From: Acanthamoeba castellanii str. Neff
Lineage: Eukaryota; Discosea; Longamoebia; Acanthamoebidae
Assembly: GCF_000313135.1 (NCBI RefSeq)
Contig: NW_004457598.1
Span: forward strand, 142,026-206,025
Reading direction: 5' to 3'
DNA length: 64,000 bases
Under the pieces are notes generated by a model. That model ran no database searches. It was not told where the DNA came from and saw nothing but the letters and a program-made list of their open reading frames with translations. Below, piece after piece: positions 23,067 to 34,434 of this stretch. Positions within the stretch are counted from its first letter, which is position 1. Each line of letters begins with the position of its first letter. Made by a program: the position numbers and the translations under genes.

Positions 23067-26000
23067 ATGAAGAGCTCTTCGATTGCGGTGCAGCACGTGG
23101 AGGAGGCCAAGCTCATCTATGAGAAGCTCCAGGTCGAAATCGAGGACTTCGAACGCGAACGGTTCGAAGATGTCGGTTTCCTCACCTCCATGATGCTCGT
23201 CATCTTGGGCAACTATGCCCAGACTGGTACCTCCTCCATTGTGTCAGCCATCACGAACGAATTGAGATGTCTACGCGCTGTAGCATCAATTTCGCGTCTA
23301 ATCGCGCCCTTCGCCGCAATGACTCGACACACGCGTTGTATAACAGGTCACTTCGGCGGCCCTCTGTCCTACACGCCTGCTAATGTCGCGCTCCATCTTG
23401 CCGGACCCAAAAACGGTGGCATCTCGTACGACATTCGTCATCCCAAGGTGCGCTACTCGCCACATTCAACGTTAGCTCCCTCGCTACTCCTTCAATCGTG
23501 CAGTCCAAACTGACAGGCTCATTTCGAACCCAAGCCTCATTTAATCTGCCGAAGGCGATGCTGATTATGGTTCATTTTCGCATCTTGGCTCATTCCCCCT
23601 CGTCTCTCGTGCATGTAGCATCCCTTGGCCGACAAGTTCATGCTTACGGGTGGCCACTGCATCCCCACCTGCTATGCTCTCTGGATGGTTCTCTACGAAG
23701 GTAAGAATGGCCGACAAGCCGATTTGAAAGAGCTTTGCCCGTGTGGCGCATTATTTATTGTTTTTTTGGTAATTATAATTGTTTGACACATAACAACTCG
23801 CTCCTTATTTGGTGAAATGTACGACACAGCCATGCAGCAGGAGTTCGAGGCCACCAAGGACGAGCGCTACCAGTGCCCTCCCGACGAGGCCATCTTCGCC
23901 ATTGACGCCCTCGGCTTCAGGCGCAGCCCCGGCGCTCTGGAGACCCTCCTCAAGGAGCACGGCCTCGAGGACCACGAGCTCTTCCAGCAGGCCAAGCTGC
24001 GCGGCATCCGCGCCCTTATGGGCCACTCGGAGACCACCGACGTCACCAACGGTATAGACTCGTTTGATGAGCTTTGGCCGAGAACCTCCTTTCTAGTCTG
24101 CTGACCTTGGTGCTTGGTGGCGACTGCGCGTGCAGATGTCAACGGCGGTCCTTCTGGCGTGGGTATGGCCACTTCGGCTGGCAAGGCCATGTTCTGGGTT
24201 CGTACACGAAGTCCAGCCACAAACGCAATGCAACACGCACGAGAGCACACGGTTGACGTGACTGCTGACACTCGCACGTGGGTGCAACAACAGGATTTCG
24301 TGGGTGCCCCCGAGAACCAGGGTCCCAAGGTGGTGGCGTTCGAGGGCGAGTTCGCCTTCACCGAGGGCCACGCCCAGGAGCTCAAGACCATTGCCCTGGC
24401 GCAGCAGGTGGGCAAGCGCCTGCGTCTCTTCTTCTCGTACAACAACGCCGGTATCGACGACGCCCTCATCGGCGGCGTGATCCCCGAGAAGTACGGCGAG
24501 CAGTACGATATCGCCAACCAGTTCCAGTCCTACGGCTGGAACGTCTTCACACTCGCCGACGGTATGTCTCCCCTTTATGCTCGCTCAGTTAATGCACGGC
24601 TTGTTCACACGACACGACACGACACGACACGACACGATACGACACACGACACGACACACACGACAGGTGCCTCGTATGAAGACCTGATCGCCGTGTTCAA
24701 GAAGATGGAGGACTGGCCCGCTGATGATCGCCGCCCGATGGTGGTGGTCGCGCACACGGTCAAGGGTTGGTGGCCCGGTGCGGCCGAGGGCCAGGTGGAG
24801 GGCACCAAGCAGGTCATCGGCTACCCCTCGCACCCCTACGCCTTTGGCATGAACTCGGAGTACTTCAGGGCGCTCGCGGGCTCGTTCGAGCGTCGCTATG
24901 GCGTCAAGTTCCAGGGCATCCACGACGGTGCGCCCAAGAGCGAGCGCGACCGTCTGATCCAGTTCAAGACCAACGTCGACATCGCCATGTCCGTCCTTAA
25001 GCAGTACGTCCGCCGCCGCCGCACGCCGCACACGCACCACCGCACACTGTTGTCGCGGAGGTACTTAAGACCGTGTCTGCAGGAAGGGTCTGGGCAAGTG
25101 GATCGCCGACAGGCTGCTCAACATCGCCGCCACCCTGCCTCAGAACCTCAAGCTGACCATTCCCGACGACATCGATCCCTTCACCGATGAGCGCCTCAGG
25201 TATCCAATTCCACAAATTTCGTCTCGTCTCGTTTCGTTTTCGCTAATTTTTCGGGTGCGTGCGCACAGGGTCGAGAACCTGCCCAAGGACACCGTCAACC
25301 TGACCGTCAAGCACCCCTTCACGGGCAAGGACTCGAACATCTCCGTTTCGCTTTTCTCCAAGCCCGGCCAGAAGAAGGGAACCAGGTACCGTTACACACC
25401 ATGATCTCCCCCCCTGGCGTGAGGTCCGTGGCGCTCACACAGGACTCTCGCACACGCACACACACAGGCGTGCCATCTCGGAGGTGGGCAAGTGGATCAA
25501 CTACGTGACCAACAACCGTTTCCTCACCATCTCGGCCGATCTCTCCAACTCCATCAACGTACGCACATCGCTTTGAAACAATTCTTTGGCGTTGAGGTCA
25601 CTTAAGTTTCCCTCTTCTTGTGGCTGTGCACAGGTCGAGGCGTGCAGCTTGACGGGCCACTACGACCCCATCACCAACCCGTGCGGCACCAGGCTCAAGG
25701 CCGGCATCCAGGAATGCGCCAACGCCGCCACCATGTGCGGTCTCGTCTCGCAGACCGTGTCCAAGGTAAACACCGCCACCAGGTGTCCTGCTGCGATCGC
25801 TCGGGGCTCGTTCATTGAACGAACTTGTCTAAGAGGCGCGTTTCTTGCCCACAACAGGACAAGAACGTGCACGCCGGAGTGTGGGGCCTGAGCGGTACCT
25901 ATGGTGCCTTCACGCCTTTCTTCTACCTGCCCGTGCGCATCTTCTCGCAGCAGAACCAGGACTCGCCCTTCAAGCTCGGCGTGCTCACCATCGTCGCCGG

Positions 26001-27039
26001 CCACTCGGGTAACACACACAACACACAAACACGACACACACGACACACAAACACGACACACACACGACGAACGAAAAATCTAATCTGCGTGGGGTCGATC
26101 ACAGGTCCCGAGACTGCCGCCGATGCGCGCAGCCACTTTGGCATCTTCGCGCCGCAGGTGTGGACGCTGTTCCCCGAGGGTCAGATCGTGAACCTCTACC
26201 TGTGGGACTACAACGACGTCGCGCCGGCCTATTTCGCCGCCGCGCAGCTGGCCATCGCCAAGAAGGAGTGCTCGGTGATCGTCGTCCACGTCGCCCGGCC
26301 CGACATCCCCGTCGCGGACCGCTCGACCTTTGCCGACACCGACCTGACCGCCGCGGCCAAGGGCGCCTACCTCATCCGCGACTACGACGACAAGAACCCG
26401 CCGTCGGGCACCGTGGTGGTCCAGGGCGCGAGCTCGACCGTCAACCTGCTCTCGATCGTGCCCCGCCTCGAGGCCGAGGGCATCAACATCCGCATCGTCG
26501 CCGTCATCTCCGAGGAGCTCTTCCGCGCCCAGCCCGTCGACTACCAGGAGAAGGTGCGTGTTGCATCGTGCGTGTGCGTGTGCGTGTGTGCGTGCGTGTG
26601 CGTGTGCGGTCGTGTGGCTGACACAGTCTTCGTGTGCGTAGGTGATGCCGCTGTCGGCGAGGATGGACTGCATGGTGCTGACCACCATGACCAAGCGCAT
26701 CTTCCCGCTTTCCGGCCTCGGCCCGCTGACCAAGGAGTACACCCTCAGCTCCGACTACGACGACCGCTGGCGCACCGGTGGCCTCGAGGTACCTCCCTTG
26801 CCCTACACTCCACTCTTTTCTCATCTTCATCGTCATCTTCATCACCACCACCTCCACCATGTCTTATATCATTTGTGATGCTCACCTTCACCCTTCCTCT
26901 TCATCAAATTTGCGTGTAGGACGATGTGATCGAGGAGGCCCACATGGACGGCGAGCACATCTTCGAGGCCGTCAAGCGCTTCGCCACCGACAGGAAGTCG
27001 CGCTTGGCCCGCCTCCGCGACGCCCTCGGCGCCCTCTAA
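23067..27039 (+). CDS. transketolase-like thiamine diphosphate enzyme
   Basis: 851 aa from 15 exons: 23067-23226, 23347-23447, 23619-23700, 23830-24051, 24136-24197, 24294-24561, 24667-25003, 25083-25199, 25269-25385, 25468-25558, 25634-25765, 25858-26008, 26105-26553, 26642-26788, 26920-27039. The N-terminal half has the transketolase order: LADKFMLTGGHCIPTCYALW (compare DxxVLSKGHxxPALYA), then GGPSGVGMATSAGKA, and EGEFAFTEGHAQE followed by YNN where the TPP-binding GDG...N motif lies. The canonical GDGE is EGEF here. The C-terminal half resembles the pyrimidine-binding and C-terminal transketolase domains. It is longer than typical transketolase (about 660 aa); extra sequence lies around residues 410-560. 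Family is clear, exact substrate is not; a phosphoketolase- or DXS-like role is not supported. A 5' UTR intron acceptor may lie at 23059. Confidence 0.82.
24609..24640. repeat. (CGACA)n pentamer array in an intron
   Basis: Six ACACG units within the 24562-24666 intron of the transketolase-like gene. Confidence 0.85.
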
Positions 27040-27249
27040 GCTCCTCCCCCCCCCATCATCACTTCATTCCTTTCGCGTCACCATCGTCGCACGCAGCAGC
27101 GAAAATGCCACGTGTCATATCCAAAAAAGGAATTGCTTTCCTAAATCGGGGCCGCCTTGGCAACAAAAACGTGAAGTGACGAAGGAGGCGAGGGAGGCGC
27201 ATCACAAGCTCATAATATTGATATAAATAATATTTGTAGATATAGTAAG

Positions 27250-29037
27250 ATGGAGGAAGGTGCTGCGGTAGCGGTGCCCGAACCTTCCGCGGGGCGCTCG
27301 ATAATGATGACCGCCACAGTTGAAGATGATGGCGGAGGTGGTGGAGGAGAGGCGGAGATGTGGGAGGTGCTGGGCGAGGGGGGTCCGCGGTTCGGGTTCC
27401 CGGAGGTGGCGGGCTTCCCGCGGGCGCCCAAGTTCGTGGGCGGCCGGCGCGAGTTCCCGTCGGGCGAGGAGGCGCGCATCAACGAGATCCAGGCCAACAC
27501 CTTCAGGGCCTTCGTCAACATCTGCCCCGACTTCAACACCATCGCGCCCATCATCACCGAGGAGGACAAGCGCAACAAGGCCCAGCTCAACGACCAGATC
27601 AAGCGACGAGGCGGCAGCTCGGCTCTGTCCTCCTCCGCCCCAATGTCGCCCTCCAGTCACGCCAGCGGCCAGCAGCCCGCCACAGACGAACTACAAAAGT
27701 CTAAGTACGCACGCGGCGCAACTGAAAACGACACACTAACCCACTGCCCTCCTGATGACGTGTGACGTGTGCCGTGTGCCGTGTGCCGTGTGTCATGTGC
27801 CATGTGTCGTGTGCCCTGTCGGGTGGGATGCAGGCGATCCCTGTTTGGGGGGAGGCGGAAGAGCACGAACGTGGAACAGCTGGCGGCGGTGGACCCGGGC
27901 GAAGCTGGGCGTACCACGGACAGAAAGACCTCGAAGAAGGAGAGGAACAACACCGAGCGCCGACGGCCGGGCGAGGGGCCGGGCTCCACCGCCAAGGGAC
28001 CACTCAGCGTCCAGCTCTCCCCCGAGGTTCATCATTTGTCACTTCTTACTCTGCTCTTCATTGACTATTCTTCACTGACACCTAATGATGACCACGACGA
28101 TCGCGATCAGGAGGTGGCCCAGTACAAGGAGCAGATGATCAAGAAGTACGAACAGCAGCAGGAGGTGGTGGCCAAGTCGTCCCAGGGACTCGCGGCCGTT
28201 CCCGTGTTGGCGTCCCCGTCGAACTCTCCCGGCCTGCCGCCACCACCCCTCACCGCACCCACTATGCCCCCACCACCAAGTAAGCTCCCTCTTCATCGCC
28301 ATCCCCAACTTCACCATCATCATCTTCTTCTTTTTTGGCAGTGGACCAGACGCCGGCCGAGGTGTTGAGCCCGCCGCCAACCCCTCCGCAGATGTACGCT
28401 CTCAGCCCACACCGCACCAGCGCTACTCTAACGTTGCACCCCTTGTGACTCACTGCCTCTCTCTGGGTCGTGTGGCAGCCAAAGGGCGGTGGTCCCACCG
28501 CCGCCACTCTACTCGCCCCTAATCACCCCTCCTCCTGGGTCGGTGCCTGGGCCTGGACCTGGGCTGGGGCCGGTGCCGGCGCCAGCAGCGCCGCCGCAGA
28601 TGGTGGTGGCCCCTTCGCCTGCGATCGCCCCACCACCAGCTGCGCCAGTGCGCGCGGCCCAGCATGCGCTCGCACTCGATGAGTTGCAACCCTCGCCCGA
28701 GTTGCTGTCCGTACGTGTGTTGCGTGTTGCGTGTTGCGAGGAATCCCCCTAACGTTGGGAGCACGGGTGCGCAGGTTGAAGGAGAGCAGCCGTCATCAAG
28801 ACGGTGGAGCCTCAAGAGCGCCTTGCGATTGAGCTCCACCCGAGCAAAGAAGGTTCGTCCCTCCTCACCATCGCCATCACCATCATCTTCTTCTCCGTGG
28901 GCGGCCTCACACGTCTGATCGTACACGCCCGCATGTGTACCACACGCCACCAGGAGGATGACCCGGACAATGCGCTGGAGAACAAGTACGGCAAGCACAT
29001 GGTGGCCAACCCGCTCAACGAGCTCCTGGACTACTGA
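27250..29037 (+). CDS. proline-rich protein of unknown function
   Basis: 420 aa from seven exons: 27250-27704, 27834-28026, 28111-28279, 28342-28393, 28479-28710, 28775-28852, 28954-29037, in phase throughout. Residues 1-33 are Ala/Gly-rich. About 36-115 look folded (MWEVLGEGG, INEIQANTFRAFVNICPDF) but match no family I recognise. A basic segment, a glutamine-rich helix (EVAQYKEQMIKKYEQQQE) and long proline runs (about 245-345) follow; the latter could bind SH3, WW or EVH1 domains or profilin. The C-terminus is short and acidic/polar (NKYGKHMVANPLNELLDY). Convergent with SKP1, 146 bp apart. Confidence 0.7.
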
Positions 29038-29183
29038 GAGCTCTCTGGTCTTCTCTTTCTCCCTCTTGCTCGCTCGCTTGCTCGCCTTCCTCCTCGTCCG
29101 CTGTACATGTGCATTCAATCGACCTCTTGACCTTGTTGTGTGTTGCGTAGCGGCAAGAAGATGGAGGCGGTAAGATTACTTTA

Positions 29184-29849
29184 CTACTCCTCCTTCTTGA
29201 GGTTGTCGAGGCTCCAGCCGTAGTCCTGTCGCATCTTCTCCTCGTCCTCGGGGGTGAGATCGTTCTTGATGTTGAAGAGGGCGCGAATCTCGTCGGGCGC
29301 CTTGCCGTTGATCATGTTGGCGACGGTCTTGCAGGTGAGCTCGAGGAGGGCCTTGATGTCGAGGTAATTGGCGGCCATCATGAGCTGGAACAGGGTTGCT
29401 TGATCGACGTCGCAGAACTCCTTGTCCCACGGCAGTATCTTTCGCCTCTCCTCCTTCGCCTTCTCCTCTTCTTCCTTGGTCAGCTTCTTCTTCGGCTCAC
29501 TCTCATTCGCGACTGGTGGTGGGTTGGCATGATGGTAGGTGGCCCATTCCACAACCTTTTGTAGAGCTTGAATGATTAAAATCAATACAAGAAAATCTTT
29601 GTGTAGAATGCAAATCTTGCAGAGCCCGAGAATGGCGGACGATCGCAGACTGGTGGCGCGCCAGGGCACATGCAGAGGTGGTGCATGCAGTACCTTGGCG
29701 AGGATGTTGCCCGTGATGCTGAGCGGGATGGAGTCTGTGCTGGGCGAGTCGATGTCCGCCAGCATGTTCTTGATCGTGAGGCTCATCTCGGCCACCTCCC
29801 TGGGCACCTCGAACACCTGCTCATCCGAGCTCTCGAGCTTGATCGACAT
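29184..29849 (-). CDS. SKP1: SKP1, adaptor subunit of SCF ubiquitin ligases
   Basis: 175 aa from two exons, 29849-29694 and 29555-29184. SKP1 links F-box proteins to cullin-1 in SCF E3 ligases. The N-terminal BTB/POZ-like fold ([21 protein letters not shown]) and the C-terminal F-box-binding region ([61 protein letters not shown]) are both present. The splice ILAK/VVEW restores the family order; an alternative acceptor 11 bases earlier breaks the frame. A charged insert (about residues 64-87, [18 protein letters not shown]) makes it slightly longer than the usual 160-165 aa. Confidence 0.96.
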   Translation of the reverse strand: MSIKLESSDEQVFEVPREVAEMSLTIKNMLADIDSPSTDSIPLSITGNILAKVLHAPPLHVPWRATSLRSSAILGLCKICILHKDFLVLILIIQALQKVVEWATYHHANPPPVANESEPKKKLTKEEEEKAKEERRKILPWDKEFCDVDQATLFQLMMAANYLDIKALLELTCKTVANMINGKAPDEIRALFNIKNDLTPEDEEKMRQDYGWSLDNLKKEE

Positions 29850-29968
29850 CTTCTTCTTTCCCTGTTGAACCCGTTTGTTGCCCGTTGGGCCCAATTTTAT
29901 GGTTTTATCCAAAATAAGTGAATTGCAAAAAAAAATGAATTCCAGGAAACATATAAGCATGCCACGCA

Positions 29969-30661
29969 TCACCAGATCTGCATGGATTGCTGGAAGAGCT
30001 TGGCCAACTCCTCCTGGCCTGTCGGTACTGGCGCCAGCTTCAGCACCCTGTCGCCATCGATGTGAGCGTAGGTGAAGGTGTGCAGTCGTGCGTGTGTGCG
30101 TGTGCGGTGGTGCGTGTGCGAGTCGTGCCTATGCTGCGGGAGGGCGCCCTCGACAAGTGCGTCGATGTCGTTGGAGGAGAAGCCCAGAGCCTGCAGGCCG
30201 TTGGGGATGTCGAGCCTCTTCATGAGCTCGATGATCCGGTCCGCGAGCACCGGGCCCGCGTCGCTATCGCGCACGTTCTCGATGTCCTTGGCGCCCAAGA
30301 GCGCAGCGACTTGCCTGCGTTTCATTAACGTGTGTGCGGTGGTTGTGTGTGTGTGTCATGAGTGCGTGCGACGCGTTTGTTTAGCCAAAGAGGGGAAGAT
30401 GGTACTTGTGGCGATCGGGATTAGCCGACGCGGTGAAGCGGAAGACGGCCGGGGCGTGCAACACGACCGACACTGGGTAAATCGGGCCAAGTTAGCCCGC
30501 GAGCAGGCTCCAACGCACGCACGCATAGGCGAAGTGGCGTACTGCCGTGCGGGATCATGGGCGAGTCGACGTTGTAGTCCTTAGGCTTGTAGGTCATGTG
30601 ATGCGCCAGCGAGGAGACCGGATAGCTCATCCCGTGCTGTGATGTGCCATGCGCGTTTTAG

Positions 30662-30707
<46 letters not shown>

Positions 30708-30943
30708 GTGTGTGTGCGTGTGTGTGTGTGCCGGTGACGCGCAGTCAAAGGCACGAAGAGGAGATTGGTACGCAAAGGTGGACGCCAGCGCTGCCAAAGC
30801 CGATGCCGGCGTAGGTGGCCGCCAGGGCCATCTGGGCGCGGGCCTCGGTGTCGTCCCGGTTCTCCACCGACCGGACAAAGTACTTGGCCAGCATCTCCAG
30901 CGACTTCAGCGACCACACGTCTTCACACACACACGACACACAC

Positions 30944-31014
<71 letters not shown>

Positions 31015-32796
31015 GCCCGCACACGGCAATGTCAGTGGCTCGGAATGAGGTAATGGGGCGAGGGGGCGCACCAGCGATGGGGTTGGAGCCCTGGTAGGCC
31101 GGGCGCAGGAGGGGAGTGGCCGGACGCGGGGTCCGTTGGTCGTAGGGGATCGCCGTGTACGACTCCAGCGCGTGGCACAACACATCGAACCCAGACGCCG
31201 CCGCCACCTGCGGACTGTAGGAAACACACGCGCGTGCCGCGCGTGTCGTGTCATGTGCCGTGCGTGTCGTGTGCATGTCATGTGTCGTGCGTGTCGTGTG
31301 GTGTGCGTACGGCATAGACTTGGTGTTCTCGGGGTCGACGATGCCGAGGGTGGGCTTGAGCCGTCGGTGGGCGATGCCCGTCTTGGAGTTGCGTTCGACG
31401 TGGTCGAAGATCGCCACGCCCGTGGCCTCGCTGCCGGTGCCCGCCGTCGTGGGGATGGCGATGAGCGGCTTCAACGCGCCCGGCGGCGGCTGGACCAAAA
31501 CCACAACACAAACACACAGTCAACGTGTGCGGTGATCACGTGCGCTCGTGTATGTGTGTGTGTATGTGTGGCATGGTGTACGTACCTTGCCCTTGCCTAC
31601 TGGCGGGTTGACATAGTCGAAGAAGTCCTCCGGCGGGTAGGTGGCGTAGAGGTTGGCCGCCTTGCACGTGTCGATCACACTCCCGCCGCCCACCTACGAC
31701 ACGCGCGCGTTGGCCGAGGTCAGCGCGACGCCATCAAAGAACGTGCGTGTGCGCCGTGTGTCGTGCGCCGTGTGTGTCGTGTGTGTCGTGTGCACGCTCG
31801 GAGAGGGGAGGAGTACCGCCACGAATGCGTCGAAATGGCCGGTGGGCGTCACCTTACGGGCCGTCTGCGTCACAAACTCGATGGCGTGCTTGAACGATGC
31901 GTCCGTCGGCTCGACCTTGACCTTGTCATACAACACAAAGTTCACCTGCGCACGACACACACCGCACACACCGCACACACATGCACACGCGTGTGAGCAG
32001 TGAGCACAGAGCAAAGCGGGGAGAGGAGGCCCACCTTGGCGTCCTGAAGGGATTGGAGGACGGTGATGACGGGCGCGAGGTCCTTGAGCGTTGAGTCGGT
32101 GAACACGCACACGTGCCGGGCGCCCATGTCGACGAGGTCGAGGCCCACCTCGCGCGTGGCGCCGACGCCGAACCTGATGTTGGACCCGGCCATCTCGAAC
32201 GCATAGTCGGCTTCGCTCTCCTTCGGGCCGCTGCGGCTCAGGCCACCTGCGTGGCAGAAGACGATCGTCACGACACACGCACACGACACGACACACGTGC
32301 GCATACACACGGCACGGCACGGCACGGCACGGCACGACACGACACGACACGACCAACGACACGCACCGGTGGCGGCGGAGGAGGAGAGGCGAGCATGGGT
32401 GGTGGGTGTGGACTGGGTGCGTCTGGCGAAGCGCACACCCGGGCGAGTCAGGGAAGCGCGGGCCTCGGCCCCCTCTGCGCCCAGCAGCCTGCGAGTGCAA
32501 GAGCGTAAAAAATAAAATACAATATTGTTATCACGAATTATTATTGCATCACATCTTCTGTGATTGCATCAGACAAGTTCAATGAGCAGTAGTGAGTACC
32601 CTCGATAAAAGTACTGGGGGTTGTGTGCGGCCGAGCAGGGGCAAGTGGGTCCGTGCACGTGGTGCGGGGGGATAGCGCGGTGGCCGCTTTGCGTGGGCTG
32701 GGCGCTGTGCAGGCTGCGCGTGCTGGAACCCTGCGCTACCGCCGCTGTGGAACGGCAGACCACAGCAGCACGTCTTGCGCTGCAGGTGCGTTTCAT
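29969..32796 (-). CDS. ADHFE1: hydroxyacid-oxoacid transhydrogenase, mitochondrial (iron-type ADH)
   Basis: Predicted to oxidise 4-hydroxybutyrate to succinate semialdehyde while reducing 2-oxoglutarate to D-2-hydroxyglutarate. 554 aa from 12 exons: 32796-32600, 32488-32367, 32246-32035, 31945-31817, 31693-31586, 31489-31311, 31214-31072, 30920-30772, 30636-30543, 30472-30406, 30314-30129, 30047-29969. It follows human ADHFE1 along its length: [34 protein letters not shown] (nucleotide binding), [50 protein letters not shown] (metal-binding histidines) and LPQHRVLKLAP. The first about 100 residues are Arg/Ser-rich with few acids, consistent with a mitochondrial targeting peptide. The intron 30048-30128 has a GC donor, needed to join LPQH to RVLKLAP. 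Confidence 0.95.
30663..30731. repeat. (TG)n microsatellite in an intron
   Basis: Long TG run with a few TGCG interruptions on the plus strand, inside the 30637-30771 intron of the transhydrogenase gene. It reads CA in the gene's sense. Confidence 0.95.
30933..31014. repeat. (CA)n microsatellite in the adjacent intron
   Basis: About 40 CA units on the plus strand in intron 30921-31071, so TG in the sense of the gene. It is the complement of the TG run on the other side of exon 30772-30920. Confidence 0.95.
32305..32353. repeat. pentamer array CGGCA grading into CGACA
   Basis: About five GCACG(G) units followed by four CGACA units in intron 32247-32366 of the transhydrogenase gene; the switch from one pentamer to the other is abrupt. 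Confidence 0.85.
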
Positions 32797-32998
32797 CCTC
32801 GCTACTAATCGTTAATTTTATTTTATAAAAAATACAATAAAACCAGTTTCGTGAATGAACAAGATATGCTTGCTCGTGGCGATCGCCTGGACGATGTGCA
32901 CGTCATTCTTCACCTCAAGAAGCAAATGCAACAGCCGACAGATGTTTGAAATTTTGTTTACTGGTGGAAGAGCGAGAGCCAAAGGATGGAGAGCGCTT

Positions 32999-34131
32999 TT
33001 ACACATCCCAGGTGGCGGGGGCACCCTCGGTGGCGGCGGGGGCAGTGGCGGCCTCGGCATCAGCGCCCCACTCCTCGGTGGCGGGCTGGGTGAAGCCGGA
33101 GCTCTCCTCAGTACCCTCAAGAGTCCACTGCTCACCGGCGGTGGCATCATAACCGGGCTTGTAGGCCTCGTCGAAGGCGGAGGGAGCCTCGACGGTCTCC
33201 TCGGCCTTCTCAGTCTCCTCAGCATCGCTGCAGATCGGGGAGGAACAGGATGAGCGATTGTCGCGACAGAGGAAATGGGGCTGGAATAGATGGAAATGGG
33301 AGTATTGCGTACCGGTAGAAGAAGAGATCGGGCATGACGTCCCAACCCTCCTGGCGGGAGAGGGTACCCTTCAGGTAGGCCACCTCGCGGGCAAGAAGCC
33401 AGAACATGAGGCCGATGGCGTGCTTGGAGTTGTTGTTGCACGGAATGGCAATGTCGACGTGCCTGAGGGGCGAGTCGGTGTTGGCGAACGCGATGGTGGG
33501 GATGTTCACATACGAGGCCTCAGTGAGCGACTGTTGGTGTGGAAGATGGCGTTAGTAAAGAAAGCGATGGAAAGAAGAGGAAATGATCAACTGAGAGATG
33601 ACATGATATTCAGTCCGAAATAGGTTGTCAACGTTGTAGTTCAGTAGTCTAACACGTTATTTGTAACATCATTATAAAAGACACACAATGAAACAAAGGA
33701 TGGAAGCAAAATGGGGGCGTGAGGTGACGAACCTGGTGGTCGACGCGGGGGTCAGCCACGATGAGGAGACGGGGCTCCTTGAAGTCCCTCTGCTGGATCT
33801 GGTTGGTGAAGGTACCGGGGGTGAACCTACCGGCGATGGCGGTCGCACCGGTGAAGTTGGCAAACTTGTGCACGGCCCTCTGACCATAGGTGCGGCCCGA
33901 GATGACGCAAATGTCGGACGCGTGCTCAATGCCGGCGATGACGCGGGCAGCGAGGACGAGCTTGTCCCAGGTCTTGCCGAGGTCAAGGATGTGCACGCCG
34001 TCCTGGCGGCGCCTCCAGACGTAACGCTCCATCTTGGGGTCGAGGTTGTTCGAGCCGACGTGGACCTCAGCGGCCAGCATCTTCTGGACATCCTCCTCCT
34101 GGACGTGCAAGGAACGCGGAACCTGACTCAT
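32999..34131 (-). CDS. RPSA: 40S ribosomal protein SA (uS2)
   Basis: Small-subunit ribosomal protein uS2 (RPSA/p40). 281 aa from three exons, 34131-33733, 33530-33313 and 33227-32999. Conserved segments: [93 protein letters not shown]. The C-terminus is the usual acidic, Trp-containing tail (repeated EEW/EQW-like elements and a final TWDV). Translation starts at the ATG of MSQVPRSL. Confidence 0.97.
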
Positions 34132-34434
34132 CTTCTATTGAGTGACGTTTAACTGCACATCACACCACACCTCGATCAGATTTAAAGTTCTATCCCAAGG
34201 CCATTCACACACAGAAGTCACGGGGTCAAGGGGGACGCACGATGCGGTGCGGTTCACGCGGACGATCGGAGCGGGAGAGAAAGAGAGAAAGGCCAGAAGA
34301 CCCAAAACGCCCAAAGTGGAGATTTTTGGCTCATTTTCGCCATCCAACCAAAAATCAAACACGCCTTCGTAAAATTTGGCAAATTTTAGGTTTGCTAAAA
34401 TCTATTTCGAATAGAAACAAACACGCAAGCTCCT
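34132..34434. other. intergenic: RPSA promoter, ArfGAP gene 3' region
   Basis: 303 bp between two minus-strand genes. A/T-richer near 34360-34425. No gene seen. Confidence 0.5.

Noticed and set aside
32621..32815. 64-aa plus-strand ORF near 32.7 kb
   Set aside because: Antisense of the predicted mitochondrial targeting exon of the transhydrogenase, whose phase fits the next exon.
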